Shown here one piece after another: positions 25,573-33,897 of a stretch of DNA of 60,709 nucleotides (positions are counted from its first letter, which is position 1; every line of letters starts with the position of its first letter). Made by a program: the position numbers and the translations under genes. The notes beneath the pieces are model-generated. The model was not told where the DNA came from and searched no databases. It saw nothing but the letters and a program-made list of their open reading frames with translations. Origin of the DNA: CAZLAK01 sp964557545 (GTDB lineage Bacteria > Bacillota > Desulfotomaculia > Desulfotomaculales > Pelotomaculaceae); the NCBI GenBank assembly GCA_964557545.1, contig CAZLAK010000009.1, positions 1 to 60,709 on the forward strand, given 5' to 3'.

Positions 25573-26745
25573 TTGATAAGATTTTTATTCACGGTTTTGA
25601 TAACCTTAATTTTCCTTATAGTCCTGCCTTTGCCCGCGGCAATAGGTGAAGAAAAACCGCACAGCCCGCTTTGGCAGGCGGCAGACACCGACTTAAATGC
25701 TGTTCAAGAGTACATTGACCAGTTAGACGCAGAAATTAAAAAAACCTTACCCAATTTTGATTTTAAAGAGTTTATTAAAAAAATTTCATTGGGAGAGGTC
25801 AGCACAAAGCCAACGGATATTTTTTTAAATATTTTTCGCCAGCTTTTTAAGGAGGTGGTGGCCAACTTAGACCTTCTCGGCAGGCTTTTGGTGCTGGCTG
25901 TAATCTGCACAGTCCTTCATAACGTTGTGTCTTCTTTTACGGGGGGTACAGCTGCCCAGACGGCGCATGCAGTAGCCGTGTTAGTGCTCACCACCATAGC
26001 CATCGGTTCGTTTCAGCTGGCTGTGGGAACAGGTAAAGAAGTTGTGGACAGGATGGTTTCTTTTATGCAGGCGCTGATGCCGCTGCTCCTCACTCTTCTC
26101 GTAGCTGTGGGGGGAGTAACTTCAGCCGCTCTTTTTAGCCCTACACTTCTCATCACTATAAGTGTTTTCGGTACACTCATTAAAAACGTAATTCTGCCCT
26201 TATTGTTTCTGACGGCTGTTTTAGCTCTTTTGGGCGGTCTTTCGGATCGCTTTAAGGTTTCAGCCTTTGCCGACCTGTTAAAGACGGCAGCTTTGGGTAT
26301 TCTCGGCCTTTTTTCCACTATTTTTTTAGGCCTGCTGGCCGTGCAGGGAGTGGCAGGAGCAGTGGGTGACTCTATAGCCTTTAAGACGGCCAAGTTTGGT
26401 GTGGACGCCTTCGTGCCCGTTGTGGGAGGGGTTCTAGCCGATGCTTTGGAAGCGGTCATCGGTTCTTCTCTTTTAATAAAGAATGCCGTAGGAATAGCAG
26501 GAATGGCAGTAATCGCGACAGCCATGTTAGTACCGCTTTTAAAAATAGTTACTATGGCTTTTATTTACAAATTGGCGGGTGCCCTTATTCAGCCGGTCGG
26601 TGATGGTCAAATCGTCGGCTGCCTAAACGGTTTGTACGCAAGTCTCCTCCACATTTTTGCGGCTGTAGCTACCGCGGGATTGCTGTTCTTTTTTACTATC
26701 GTCATTGTTATCGGGGTTGGCAATGCCGCAGTTATGCTGCGCTAG
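25573..26745 (+). CDS. spoIIIAE: Stage III sporulation protein AE
   Basis: The protein has 390 residues with a TTG start. A signal-like N-terminal helix is followed by a soluble stretch and then about seven membrane helices in the C-terminal two thirds. Conserved parts include VDRMVSFMQALMPLLLTLL and AFVPVVGGVLADALEAVIGSS. It is the largest membrane component of the SpoIIIA channel. Confidence 0.96.
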   Translation: MIRFLFTVLITLIFLIVLPLPAAIGEEKPHSPLWQAADTDLNAVQEYIDQLDAEIKKTLPNFDFKEFIKKISLGEVSTKPTDIFLNIFRQLFKEVVANLDLLGRLLVLAVICTVLHNVVSSFTGGTAAQTAHAVAVLVLTTIAIGSFQLAVGTGKEVVDRMVSFMQALMPLLLTLLVAVGGVTSAALFSPTLLITISVFGTLIKNVILPLLFLTAVLALLGGLSDRFKVSAFADLLKTAALGILGLFSTIFLGLLAVQGVAGAVGDSIAFKTAKFGVDAFVPVVGGVLADALEAVIGSSLLIKNAVGIAGMAVIATAMLVPLLKIVTMAFIYKLAGALIQPVGDGQIVGCLNGLYASLLHIFAAVATAGLLFFFTIVIVIGVGNAAVMLR

Positions 26746-26760
26746 GGGTGGTCGTTCACT

Positions 26761-27381
26761 ATGGAAGCAATCCGCAATTTAGTTCAGGTGTTAGTGGCCG
26801 TTATTGTTTTGGCCGTTTTTTTGGATATGCTCTTGCCGAGAGGGGACTTAAAAGGGTATGTACGGATGGTTATGGGCCTTTTTGTCATGGTGGCGCTGCT
26901 CCAAACAGCAGGCGAACTTTTCCACCTTAAAATGGATTACCTCCTGGAGCCTTTAGGCAGTGCAAGAACCGGTTTTGATCAAGAATTTACCACAAAACAA
27001 ATATTTAAAAAGGGAGAGGAAATATCTGCCATACAGCGCCAAAAGGCGGCAGACCACTACCGCCGCGGCATAGAGGGCCAAGTTTTGGCGCTTGCCCGCC
27101 TGCACAGCGGCCAAAAAGTTACCGCCGTTGAGGTAAAAATTAAAGAAGGGGAGGGAGCTGATTTTGGGCGTTTAGAAGAGATTGTCTTACACGTAAGTTC
27201 AGATACTGGTCCGGATAACGGGAAAGAGGGTTGTGCCGTACAGGCGGTAAGTAAGGGCGTTATAAACGGAGATGTTAAAACTGTAATTCCTAACTGTTCG
27301 CCTGATATAGCGGACCTGGCGGGTGTATTGGCAGGTTTTTATAATTTAGAACCCCGTCAGGTTAAAATTGCCAAAGAGTAA
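26761..27381 (+). CDS. spoIIIAF: Stage III sporulation protein AF
   Basis: The protein has 206 residues with an ATG start. Two N-terminal membrane helices (about 7-25 and 33-55, LVAVIVLAVFLDMLLPRGDL) are followed by a soluble ring-building domain with fold similarity to SpoIIIAG and SpoIIIAH in the family. Its end lies 25 bp before the chosen spoIIIAG start. Confidence 0.93.
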   Translation: MEAIRNLVQVLVAVIVLAVFLDMLLPRGDLKGYVRMVMGLFVMVALLQTAGELFHLKMDYLLEPLGSARTGFDQEFTTKQIFKKGEEISAIQRQKAADHYRRGIEGQVLALARLHSGQKVTAVEVKIKEGEGADFGRLEEIVLHVSSDTGPDNGKEGCAVQAVSKGVINGDVKTVIPNCSPDIADLAGVLAGFYNLEPRQVKIAKE

Positions 27382-27406
27382 TACTGCCAGAGCGGAGGTG
27401 CGGTTT

Positions 27407-28030
27407 ATGAAAGGCTTGGCCAACTTTTTTGGGACAGGTGAAAGAAACGGCGGTCATCCGGTCAAGGAAATAGGCAAACGCGGGTTTTTACTTGCCGGCC
27501 TGGCTGTTTTGGGAGTGTTTCTCATTTTTTTTCCCTGGACGGGCAGCAAAAGCAGTTCTAGTCCGGCAGAGACTGGCTATGAGCCGGCAAGCGCGCGCCG
27601 GGAAGGGATGGGGACGGTTATGACCCGGGAAGAGGAGCAGCTCAGCAAAAAGCTGTGTGAAATATTAAAGCGGGTTGAGGGCGCGGGCAAAGTAGAGGTG
27701 TCTGTAAAGCTTTCTGGTTCTACCAGGTCGGAATACGCTTTCAATACAACAACTGGCAAAAAAAACATTCAAGAGCAAGATCAGTCGGGAGGCACGCGCC
27801 TAACTACAGAAGGGACTGAATCCGGACAGCTGGTTATAAACCGCAGGGGCAGCAGTGAAGAGCCGGTAGTCCAGCAAGAAACTGCACCCAAAGTGGCCGG
27901 AGTGCTGATTGTAGCCGAGGGGGCTGCCCAGCCGCAGGTAAAAGCCAAACTCTTCGAAGCCGCCCGCGTATCGCTCGGTGCAGAACCGCAGAAGATCGTT
28001 GTACTGCCTATGGGGAGGGTTGAAAATTGA
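27407..28030 (+). CDS. spoIIIAG: Stage III sporulation protein AG
   Basis: The protein has 207 residues from ATG 27407, with GCGGAGGTGCGG upstream; the frame is open back to 27368 but that part overlaps spoIIIAF. One membrane helix (about 30-47) precedes the ring-forming domain (LCEILKRVEGAGKVEVSVKL) that builds the large SpoIIIAG ring. It overlaps spoIIIAH by 4 bp. Confidence 0.95.
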   Translation: MKGLANFFGTGERNGGHPVKEIGKRGFLLAGLAVLGVFLIFFPWTGSKSSSSPAETGYEPASARREGMGTVMTREEEQLSKKLCEILKRVEGAGKVEVSVKLSGSTRSEYAFNTTTGKKNIQEQDQSGGTRLTTEGTESGQLVINRRGSSEEPVVQQETAPKVAGVLIVAEGAAQPQVKAKLFEAARVSLGAEPQKIVVLPMGRVEN

Positions 28031-28614
28031 TCCCAGTGATTATCAGCATAAGGAAGCGCACCTTGGCTTCGTTGCTGGCAGTGCTGATTTTGATCGCTGC
28101 CATTTTAGCGGTATATTACTTTGCTTTTACCCGCAAGAGCATCCCGTCACCGGGGGTGCCGGTTGACAGTACAGTGCCGGGGATGGTGCGCTTTGAAATG
28201 GCGCCGGGCCCTAACCAAGCTCCGCCAGCTGGACCGCGCGTTGAAAAGGTAACAGGTGCAGACGGTTTCTTTGTCGATCTGAAAATTGAAAGGGATAAAG
28301 CGCGCGGCTTATGCGCAGCCAGTCTCAAAGAAGTTATTGGTGATGACAGTTCGAGCAGTGAAATGAAGCAAAGAGCCCAGCAGGAACTGATTAATCTGAC
28401 GAGAAATATGAGCAAAGAGCTGGAGTTAGAAAGCTTGATTAAAGCCAGAGGATATCCGGATGCAGCTGTTATGCTGGAAAACAATACAGTCACGGTAATT
28501 GTGGCTGCGCCGAAGCTTTTAGGGGATGAGGCCAATTCCCTTGTGGGGTTAATTTCTAAAGCTGCCGGGGTTGACGCGAAAAATGTTATGCTGGTTCAAA
28601 AAAATCAAAACTAA
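28027..28614 (+). CDS. spoIIIAH: Stage III sporulation protein AH
   Basis: The protein has 195 residues with a TTG start overlapping the spoIIIAG stop. One N-terminal membrane helix (about 13-32) and a C-terminal EscJ/PrgK-like domain (KARGYPDAAVMLENNTVTVIV) identify SpoIIIAH, the mother-cell protein that binds forespore SpoIIQ. Last gene of the operon. Confidence 0.95.
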   Translation: MIPVIISIRKRTLASLLAVLILIAAILAVYYFAFTRKSIPSPGVPVDSTVPGMVRFEMAPGPNQAPPAGPRVEKVTGADGFFVDLKIERDKARGLCAASLKEVIGDDSSSSEMKQRAQQELINLTRNMSKELELESLIKARGYPDAAVMLENNTVTVIVAAPKLLGDEANSLVGLISKAAGVDAKNVMLVQKNQN

Positions 28615-28745
28615 ATTATAGGGATGAAAGAATTACAGGCGCGGATATTATGTATACTTGCTGAGGAGCTGTTTCCAAGCAAGTTTTTTTTTATTATAAT
28701 AATGACATTAAAGTTCTTTTTTTATAATTTATACTTTTATCCAAA

Positions 28746-28792
28746 CAGGTTGTTACTCCACAAACGGGTTTTAATAACAACCTGGTTTTTTA
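28746..28792 (+). terminator. Intrinsic terminator (alternatively a BirA-like operator) before the carboxylase genes
   Basis: CAGGTTGTTA at 28746-28755 and TAACAACCTG at 28775-28784 are perfect complements, and GTTTTTTAT follows, so a rho-independent terminator fits well and would end the spoIIIA transcript. The arms also resemble the TTGTTAAC...GTTAACAA halves of BirA biotin operators, with a similar centre spacing, and the next gene encodes a biotinylated protein. The gene starts only 25-30 bases downstream, so an attenuator or operator role is possible. Confidence 0.75.
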
Positions 28793-28817
28793 TGCTTTGT
28801 TCATAGGGGGGAAAGTT

Positions 28818-30818
28818 TTGAAGCGCCGCGTAAAAATTACTGATGCAACACTGCGTGACGCGCATCAGAGCCTGTGGGCAACCAGGATGCGCACTTGCGA
28901 TATGCTGCCCATTGCTGAAAAGCTTGACAGGGTCGGCTACCATTCCCTGGAGGTTTGGGGCGGCCTGACATTTGACGTTTGCCTTAGGTACTTGGATGAA
29001 GACCCCTGGGAAAGGCTGCGCCAGTTAAAAAAGCAAATCCGGCAAACCCCCCTCCAAATGCTTTTGCGCGGGCAATCTTTGGTAGGGTACCAGCCGTATC
29101 CCGACGATGTAGTAGAAGCGTTTATTTTTAAAGCCGTGGAGAACGGTATCAACATTATCAGGGTTTTTGACGCCCTAAATGATATAAGAAATTTAGAGAA
29201 GCCTATATCTTCCGCTAAAAGTGCAGGCGCTCACGTGCAGGCAGCTTTGGTGTACAGCATAAGCCCGGTTCACACTCCAGAGTATTATCTCGGTTTGGCT
29301 AAAAGACTTGCCGAGATGGGGGCAGACTCCATTTGCATAAAAGATATGGCAGGACTTTTGGCTCCCTTCCAGGCTTATCAGCTGGTGAAGATAATAAAAG
29401 AAAACCTGGACTTGCCCCTCCAATGCCACAGCCATTATATCGGCGGCTTGGCTTTCGGCACTTATATAAAGGCAGCCGAAGCAGGTGCAGACGTAGTTGA
29501 TACGGCAGCTGCGCCGCTGGCTTTCGGCGCTTCTCTTCCTCCCGTGGAAACAGTGGTAAGGGCCTTTCAGGGTACTGATTACGATACCGGGCTTAATATT
29601 CATGATCTCTTTGATATAGCCAGGTATTTTGAAGGTATAAGACGGGAGGGGGGCTTTGAGCGGGGAGTAACCAGGATCAACGACATGAGTGTTTTTGACC
29701 ACCAGGTTCCCGGGGGCATGATCTCAAATCTGGTGACCCAGCTCGAAGAGCAAAAGGCTCTCCACAAATTAAACGAGGTGCTGGAAGAAATTCCCAGAGT
29801 CAGGGCGGAGCTGGGCTATCCGCCTTTGGTTACTCCTGCCAGCCAGATTGTAGGAACCCAGGCGGTCTTAAACGTTCTTACCGGTGAGAGGTACAAATTG
29901 GTTCCCGGGGAGGTGCGCGACTACATCCGCGGCAAGTATGGCCAGCCGCCTGCACCCATAAGTGAAGAGATTTTAAAAAAGGTTTTAGAGGATAAAGAGC
30001 CGATCACCTGCCGGCCAGCTGACTTGCTGGAGCCGAGAATGGATAAAATAAGAAAAGAGGCGGGCAATTTGGCCCAAAGTGAAGAAGACCTGATTTCATA
30101 CGCCCTGTTTCCCCAAGTGGCCGGCCGCTTTCTGGAATTGAGGAAAAGGGGCGGAAGCCAGCGGTCAGCCGTCCTATTGAAAGAGAGCAAGATAAATAAT
30201 AGCCAAAAAGAAAAGCCGGCAGATAATTTTTTGGAAAAGAGCAAGCGGGAAGATAAAGCAGCTGAACCAGCCGGGTACACAATGGCCGGCAGTGAGCCAG
30301 CTAAAAGGGGAGTTGATGGTGTGAACCTGCAAGATATTAAAGAGTTAATTAAGATAGTTAACGAAACAGACATATTTGAGGTATCTTTGGAGAGTTCGGG
30401 GGTAAAGGTAGCTATTAGAAAAGGGCACTCTTGTCTTACGGCTCCGCAAGTGTCTCCCGTTTTGCCGCTGCCGCAGCCGGCCGGGCAGCAGCCGCCGGGG
30501 GAGGCGCGCAGCCCGGAGCTTTCCAATATTTCCAATAATATAACAGATATTAAAACAGACAGTAAAACCCCAAAAACCGACCTAGTGCCGGTTACTTCCC
30601 CAATGGTCGGCACTTTCTACCGCAGGCCTGCACCCGATGCCGCTCCTTACGTTGATATCGGCGACAGAGTAAAAAAGGGGCAAGTTTTGTGCATTATCGA
30701 GGCAATGAAATTAATGAATGAGATAGAGTCAGAGATTGAGGGGGAAATTGCAGAAATCCTGGTCGAAAACGGCAGCCCAGTAGAGTACGGACAGACGCTT
30801 TTTTTAATTAAGCCATAA
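28818..30818 (+). CDS. Oxaloacetate decarboxylase/pyruvate carboxylase carboxyltransferase fused to an AccB-type biotin carrier
   Basis: The protein has 666 residues from TTG 28818, with AGGGGGGAAAG upstream. Residues 1-455 are a PycB/OadA carboxyltransferase: DATLRDAHQSL, HSHYIGG, the carbamylated-Lys region CIKDMAG and DHQVPGGMISNL. A Lys/Ser/Glu-rich linker follows. From residue 502 the sequence VNLQDIKELIKIVNETDIFEV starts a complete AccB/BCCP with its own N-terminal part and the biotin site EAMKLMNE near 630. With the next gene it probably forms a two-subunit pyruvate carboxylase; the carrier may also serve acetyl-CoA carboxylase. In spore-formers a free accB normally sits at this place, so the fusion is notable. 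Confidence 0.9.
   Translation: MKRRVKITDATLRDAHQSLWATRMRTCDMLPIAEKLDRVGYHSLEVWGGLTFDVCLRYLDEDPWERLRQLKKQIRQTPLQMLLRGQSLVGYQPYPDDVVEAFIFKAVENGINIIRVFDALNDIRNLEKPISSAKSAGAHVQAALVYSISPVHTPEYYLGLAKRLAEMGADSICIKDMAGLLAPFQAYQLVKIIKENLDLPLQCHSHYIGGLAFGTYIKAAEAGADVVDTAAAPLAFGASLPPVETVVRAFQGTDYDTGLNIHDLFDIARYFEGIRREGGFERGVTRINDMSVFDHQVPGGMISNLVTQLEEQKALHKLNEVLEEIPRVRAELGYPPLVTPASQIVGTQAVLNVLTGERYKLVPGEVRDYIRGKYGQPPAPISEEILKKVLEDKEPITCRPADLLEPRMDKIRKEAGNLAQSEEDLISYALFPQVAGRFLELRKRGGSQRSAVLLKESKINNSQKEKPADNFLEKSKREDKAAEPAGYTMAGSEPAKRGVDGVNLQDIKELIKIVNETDIFEVSLESSGVKVAIRKGHSCLTAPQVSPVLPLPQPAGQQPPGEARSPELSNISNNITDIKTDSKTPKTDLVPVTSPMVGTFYRRPAPDAAPYVDIGDRVKKGQVLCIIEAMKLMNEIESEIEGEIAEILVENGSPVEYGQTLFLIKP
30304..30323 (+). 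promoter_or_regulatory. Internal ribosome site and GTG that could start a free AccB
   Basis: Inside the fused gene, AGGGGAG at 30306-30312 lies eight bases before an in-frame GTG at 30321. Translation from there would yield a 165-residue protein identical in layout to AccB (BCCP). No such signal is needed for the fusion itself. It suggests either alternative initiation or a relic of the separate accB gene. Confidence 0.5.
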
Positions 30819-30835
30819 GGCCGGGAGTGGGCTAG

Positions 30836-32182
30836 ATGTTTAAAAAAATACTTATTGCCAACCGCGGTGAAATAGCTGTCCGCATCATAAGGGCCTGCCG
30901 GGAAATGGATATCAGCACTGTAGCCGTTTATTCACAGGCGGATAAAGACAGCCTCCACGTCCGCTGGGCGGACGAAGCTTACTGCATAGGGCCGCCGCCG
31001 GCTGCCCAGAGCTACTTGAATTTCAGCAACATCATAAGCGCCGCCCTTATTTCGGGGGCGGAGGCTATTCACCCGGGGTACGGTTTTTTAGCCGAAAACG
31101 CCAGCTTTGCTGAAATATGTCTGGCCTCGGGAATTACTTTCATAGGTCCCCCGCCCGCGGCTATTCAGAAAATGGGCGATAAAGCACTGGCCCGAAAAAC
31201 CATGATAGCTGCCGGTGTTCCGGTGGTTCCCGGTTCAGAAGGGGTGGTAGGCGATTTTACTAAAGCCGCTAAAATTGCCAGAGATATCGGCTACCCGGTT
31301 ATAATTAAGGCCAGTGCCGGCGGCGGCGGGCGCGGCATGCGGGTAGTGCACAATGAAGCAGAGCTGGAGAAAGCCTTCAGTACAGCGCAGGCTGAGGCCA
31401 GATCGGCCTTTGGCAGCGGAGAAGTGTATATAGAAAAATATATAGAGGAACCCCGGCACATCGAATTTCAGGTTTTGGGAGACTCCTACGGCCATATCAT
31501 ACACCTGGGGGAAAGGGACTGTTCAGTGCAGAGGAGAAACCAGAAGGTGGTTGAAGAAGCGCCTTCAGCTGCCCTTACCCCCGAACTCCGAGAAAAAATG
31601 GGTGAAGTGGCCGTAAAAGCAGCCCGCGCTGCCGGTTACTACAGTGCCGGCACTGTAGAATTCCTCCTGGACAAGCACTATAATTTTTACTTCATGGAGA
31701 TGAATACTAGGATACAGGTCGAGCACCCCGTTACAGAACTGGTAACGGGGATAGACCTGATAAAGGAACAGATCCGCATAGCGGCGGGCGAAAAACTGGC
31801 TTTAGCGCAAGAAGACGTGGTAATAAGAGGGCATGCCATAGAATGCAGGATTAATTCCGAGGACCCCTCTAAAAATTTCATGCCCGTGCCCGGCAAAATT
31901 GTTGCTTACCTGCCGCCGGGGGGACCCGGGGTGAGGGTTGACAGCGCAGTGTACGAGGGTTATGTAATACCGCCTTTCTACGATTCAATGATCGGCAAAT
32001 TAATTGTTTGGGGGAAGGACAGGGAGGAGGCTATAGCGAGAATGCAGCGGGCCCTGCAGGAATTCGTCATTGAAGGTGTTCCAACCACCATTCCTTTCCA
32101 CTTAAAAGTGCTCAACAATGCATTTTTCCGGAGCGGAGAAGTATATACCAACTTTATCCAGCGGCGTGTCCTGGGTTCTTAA
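30836..32182 (+). CDS. accC: Biotin carboxylase subunit (AccC/PycA type)
   Basis: The protein has 448 residues, ATG start with GGGAGTGGG upstream. It carboxylates the biotin of the carrier with bicarbonate and ATP. ATP-grasp features are IIKASAGGGGRGMRVV at about 156-171, ERDCSVQRRNQKVVEEAPS and MEMNTRIQVEHPVTE (catalytic Glu/Arg). N-terminal ILIANRGEIAVRIIRA is canonical. It follows the CT-BCCP fusion by 17 bp. A second biotin carboxylase is encoded at 45161. Confidence 0.95.
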   Translation: MFKKILIANRGEIAVRIIRACREMDISTVAVYSQADKDSLHVRWADEAYCIGPPPAAQSYLNFSNIISAALISGAEAIHPGYGFLAENASFAEICLASGITFIGPPPAAIQKMGDKALARKTMIAAGVPVVPGSEGVVGDFTKAAKIARDIGYPVIIKASAGGGGRGMRVVHNEAELEKAFSTAQAEARSAFGSGEVYIEKYIEEPRHIEFQVLGDSYGHIIHLGERDCSVQRRNQKVVEEAPSAALTPELREKMGEVAVKAARAAGYYSAGTVEFLLDKHYNFYFMEMNTRIQVEHPVTELVTGIDLIKEQIRIAAGEKLALAQEDVVIRGHAIECRINSEDPSKNFMPVPGKIVAYLPPGGPGVRVDSAVYEGYVIPPFYDSMIGKLIVWGKDREEAIARMQRALQEFVIEGVPTTIPFHLKVLNNAFFRSGEVYTNFIQRRVLGS

Positions 32183-32255
32183 ATATAAAGCCGGAAACTT
32201 TAACGTGTGCTAAGTTAGATATAGGTTGACAGATTGGAATTGACTGGGAAATAAA

Positions 32256-32286
32256 TCAACCATCCGGGCTTGCCCCAGATGGTTGA
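32256..32286. terminator. Hairpin after accC, weak terminator candidate
   Basis: TCAACCATC at 32256-32264 pairs exactly with GATGGTTGA at 32278-32286. No T-run follows on the + strand, so efficiency as an intrinsic terminator is doubtful. It lies next to the decayed insertion element and may belong to it. Confidence 0.35.
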
Positions 32287-32296
32287 GTACACACAC

Positions 32297-32937
32297 TGTT
32301 CCCTTATAATTGTAGTTGCCACACCAACAAAATAAGGGGGAACAGCTGTGTATACTCATCCTATCGCATTACGCTGTAGAAAGCAAGCCATGAAGCTCGA
32401 CCAGAGAAAAATTTATACGCACAGAGAAATAGCCAGCAAATGCCAAATGTCTCACACCACCTTTTATAATTTTTGGAAAGATACAAGGAACAGGGTGAAG
32501 CCGGTCTCTACGATAAGGAACGGGTCCCCGGCATCGGGCCCAACCAAACCCCACCGGACGTTGAGGAAGCCATTCTGGCTTTTGTCCAGGATCACCCGAA
32601 CCCACCTATGGGCATACTTACGGTGCTACATGCCTTATCCTGGGTATTAAGCACAAGACCACCAAGGTAAGGCACCCCTGGACCAACGGTTACGCTGAAC
32701 GATTTGTTCAGACCCTCTACCAGGAATTCTTTTAGGTGGCCCTGAGGCGGAAAAGGTACGCCTCCGTGGAGGAGCTCCAGGCCGACCTGGACAGGTGCCT
32801 GTACTATTACAACTAGAAGCGCCCCCACCAGGGTCGTCGTACCAGGGGCAGGACACCGGCAGAGGCATTCTTCGTACCATACCCGGATCAACTCTTTCTG
32901 CCGGCACCGAAACTTGCTGCTTAGTTTACAAGGAACA
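32297..32937 (+). mobile_element. Remnant of an IS481-family insertion sequence
   Basis: Both ends show imperfect inverted repeats, TGTTCCCTTATAA at the left (32297) and TTTACAAGGAACA at the right (ending 32937), with the TGT...ACA termini usual for this family. Inside is a broken transposase. The whole remnant is about 640 bp, shorter than an intact IS481 element, because the central part of the transposase is missing. No clear target duplication is visible. It separates accC from amaP. Confidence 0.75.
32348..32924 (+). pseudogene. IS481-type transposase pseudogene
   Basis: From GTG 32348 the helix-turn-helix start (REIASKCQMSHTTFYNF) is intact. At about 32475 one T appears lost and the frame shifts; the continuation ERYKEQGEAGLYDKER lies in another frame. 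After PPMGILTVLHAL a large deletion removes the first catalytic Asp residues. The C-terminal rve part GIKHKTTKVRHPWTNGYAER resumes near 32650. Two in-frame TAG codons, at 32733 (after QEFF) and 32814 (after YYN), interrupt it, both where relatives usually have another residue such as Gln. The frame ends at TAG 32922. It cannot make active transposase. Confidence 0.85.
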
Positions 32938-32946
32938 AAGTGGCGG

Positions 32947-33075
32947 TCTTGACTGCCGCCCCGCGTGTGGTCGATTTTGTCTACCGACGGGTCGGCTCCG
33001 GGAACATGTCATGGTGATGCATGTGCCCCGCCGGTCACTCAATTGTACCACACGCGGGGACCCCGGCCGTCAAGA
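32947..33075. repeat. 129-bp element with imperfect terminal inverted repeats, MITE-like
   Basis: The left arm at 32947-32971 (TCTTGACTGCCG, then CCCCGCGTGTGGT) is matched by the right arm at 33047-33075 (ACCACACGCGGGG, a five-base insertion, then CGGC-GTCAAGA). Thirteen inner bases are exact complements. The interior holds a further small palindrome, CCGACGGGTCGG. There is no coding potential. It starts ten bases after the insertion-sequence remnant. It may be a small non-autonomous element or a large structured transcript end. Confidence 0.5.
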
Positions 33076-33175
33076 TTTCCTTCGGCGCCACTTTGATTTA
33101 AGTTTAACCTCTGGGGCTCACCAGGAACATTTTTGGATAAAGGATAACAAGGGGGGCTGTTATTTATTCCCAAAG

Positions 33176-33191
33176 TGTCAACCCCTTGACA
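33176..33191. repeat. Short palindrome TGTCAA-CCCC-TTGACA
   Basis: A perfect six-base inverted repeat with a four-base centre; it is followed by a second one, GACAAC/GTTGTC (33188-33215). These lie in the 257 bases between the MITE-like element and amaP, where no gene is visible. They may be regulator sites or hairpins; no regulator is identified. Confidence 0.35.
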
Positions 33192-33251
33192 ACTTAATTC
33201 ACTTTAACGGTTGTCTATTTAAATTATAATGACGACATAATTTTTTTATGT

Positions 33252-33281
33252 TTGCACGCTCATGTCAGCCTTTGGTATAAT
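33252..33281 (+). promoter_or_regulatory. Sigma-A type promoter for amaP
   Basis: TTGCAC at 33252-33257 and TATAAT at 33276-33281 are separated by 18 bases. The predicted start is about 40 bases before the amaP ribosome site. The promoter would restore expression of the downstream operon after the insertion scar. Confidence 0.65.
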
Positions 33282-33332
33282 TGACGTGTAATTTAGGGTA
33301 AAAGATCGTTTTTACCCGCGGGAGGTAGCATT

Positions 33333-33872
33333 TTGGGGTATTTTGACCGGGTTTTGCTGGCTCTTTATTCGCTATCTCTGACTATTTTTTTTGTTATGAT
33401 TGCAGCGGTGATGGGCGGCTGGCCGGCACCGCTTTTTGTGCTGCGCGACCTTTTTTACCCGCAAAGGCCGGAATTGTTTTGGCCGCTTCTTTTAGCTTTT
33501 ATTTTAGCTGGCGTGAGGCTGTTGTGGGTAAGTTTGGCCGGTTCTGGAAAAAGGCTCAAGTACGTTGTTCTGGCCGAAAGAGATGCCGGCCAGGTGACCA
33601 TGTCGGTTTCTGCCGTGGAAGATTTAGTGGGAAAAGTGGCTTCTCAGGTTAACGGGGTAAAGGAAGCAAAACCGCACCTTTTTCGAAAGCAGCAAAGCGT
33701 GGGTGTCAGGTTGAAAGTATCGGTAGCCCCAGACGTGAGTGTTCCCGAAGTTTCCCGGGAAATACAGAGCAGGGTTAAAGAAAAAGTGCTGGAGGTTACG
33801 GGATTGGATATCGGTTTAGTCAGCGTGTACGTTGAGAGCATAGTCCAACAGCAGAGAGCCAGGGTAGAGTAA
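33333..33872 (+). CDS. amaP: Alkaline shock response membrane anchor protein AmaP
   Basis: The protein has 179 residues from TTG 33333, with CGGGAGGTAG upstream. Two N-terminal membrane helices (about 8-30 and 48-66) precede a soluble part with SVSAVEDLVGKVASQVNGVKE, the Asp23/Gls24-related region. In staphylococci AmaP anchors Asp23 at the membrane. A separate Asp23-family gene is not found between accC and amaP here. Confidence 0.85.
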   Translation: MGYFDRVLLALYSLSLTIFFVMIAAVMGGWPAPLFVLRDLFYPQRPELFWPLLLAFILAGVRLLWVSLAGSGKRLKYVVLAERDAGQVTMSVSAVEDLVGKVASQVNGVKEAKPHLFRKQQSVGVRLKVSVAPDVSVPEVSREIQSRVKEKVLEVTGLDIGLVSVYVESIVQQQRARVE

Positions 33873-33897
33873 CCCGGCCGAATGGGGTGAAGTAAGC

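Noticed and set aside
28624..28806. A 60-codon open frame between spoIIIAH and the carboxyltransferase gene
   Set aside because: It runs through the terminator hairpin, is mostly Phe/Leu/Ile from AT-rich DNA and has no ribosome site.
32733..32816. TAG codons as a sign of recoding (for example pyrrolysine)
   Set aside because: Several nearby genes end in TAG and the transposase also has a frameshift and a deletion, so simple decay explains them.
32795..33229. A 144-codon open frame in the accC-amaP gap
   Set aside because: It crosses the IS remnant end and the inverted-repeat element in a different frame and has no protein features.
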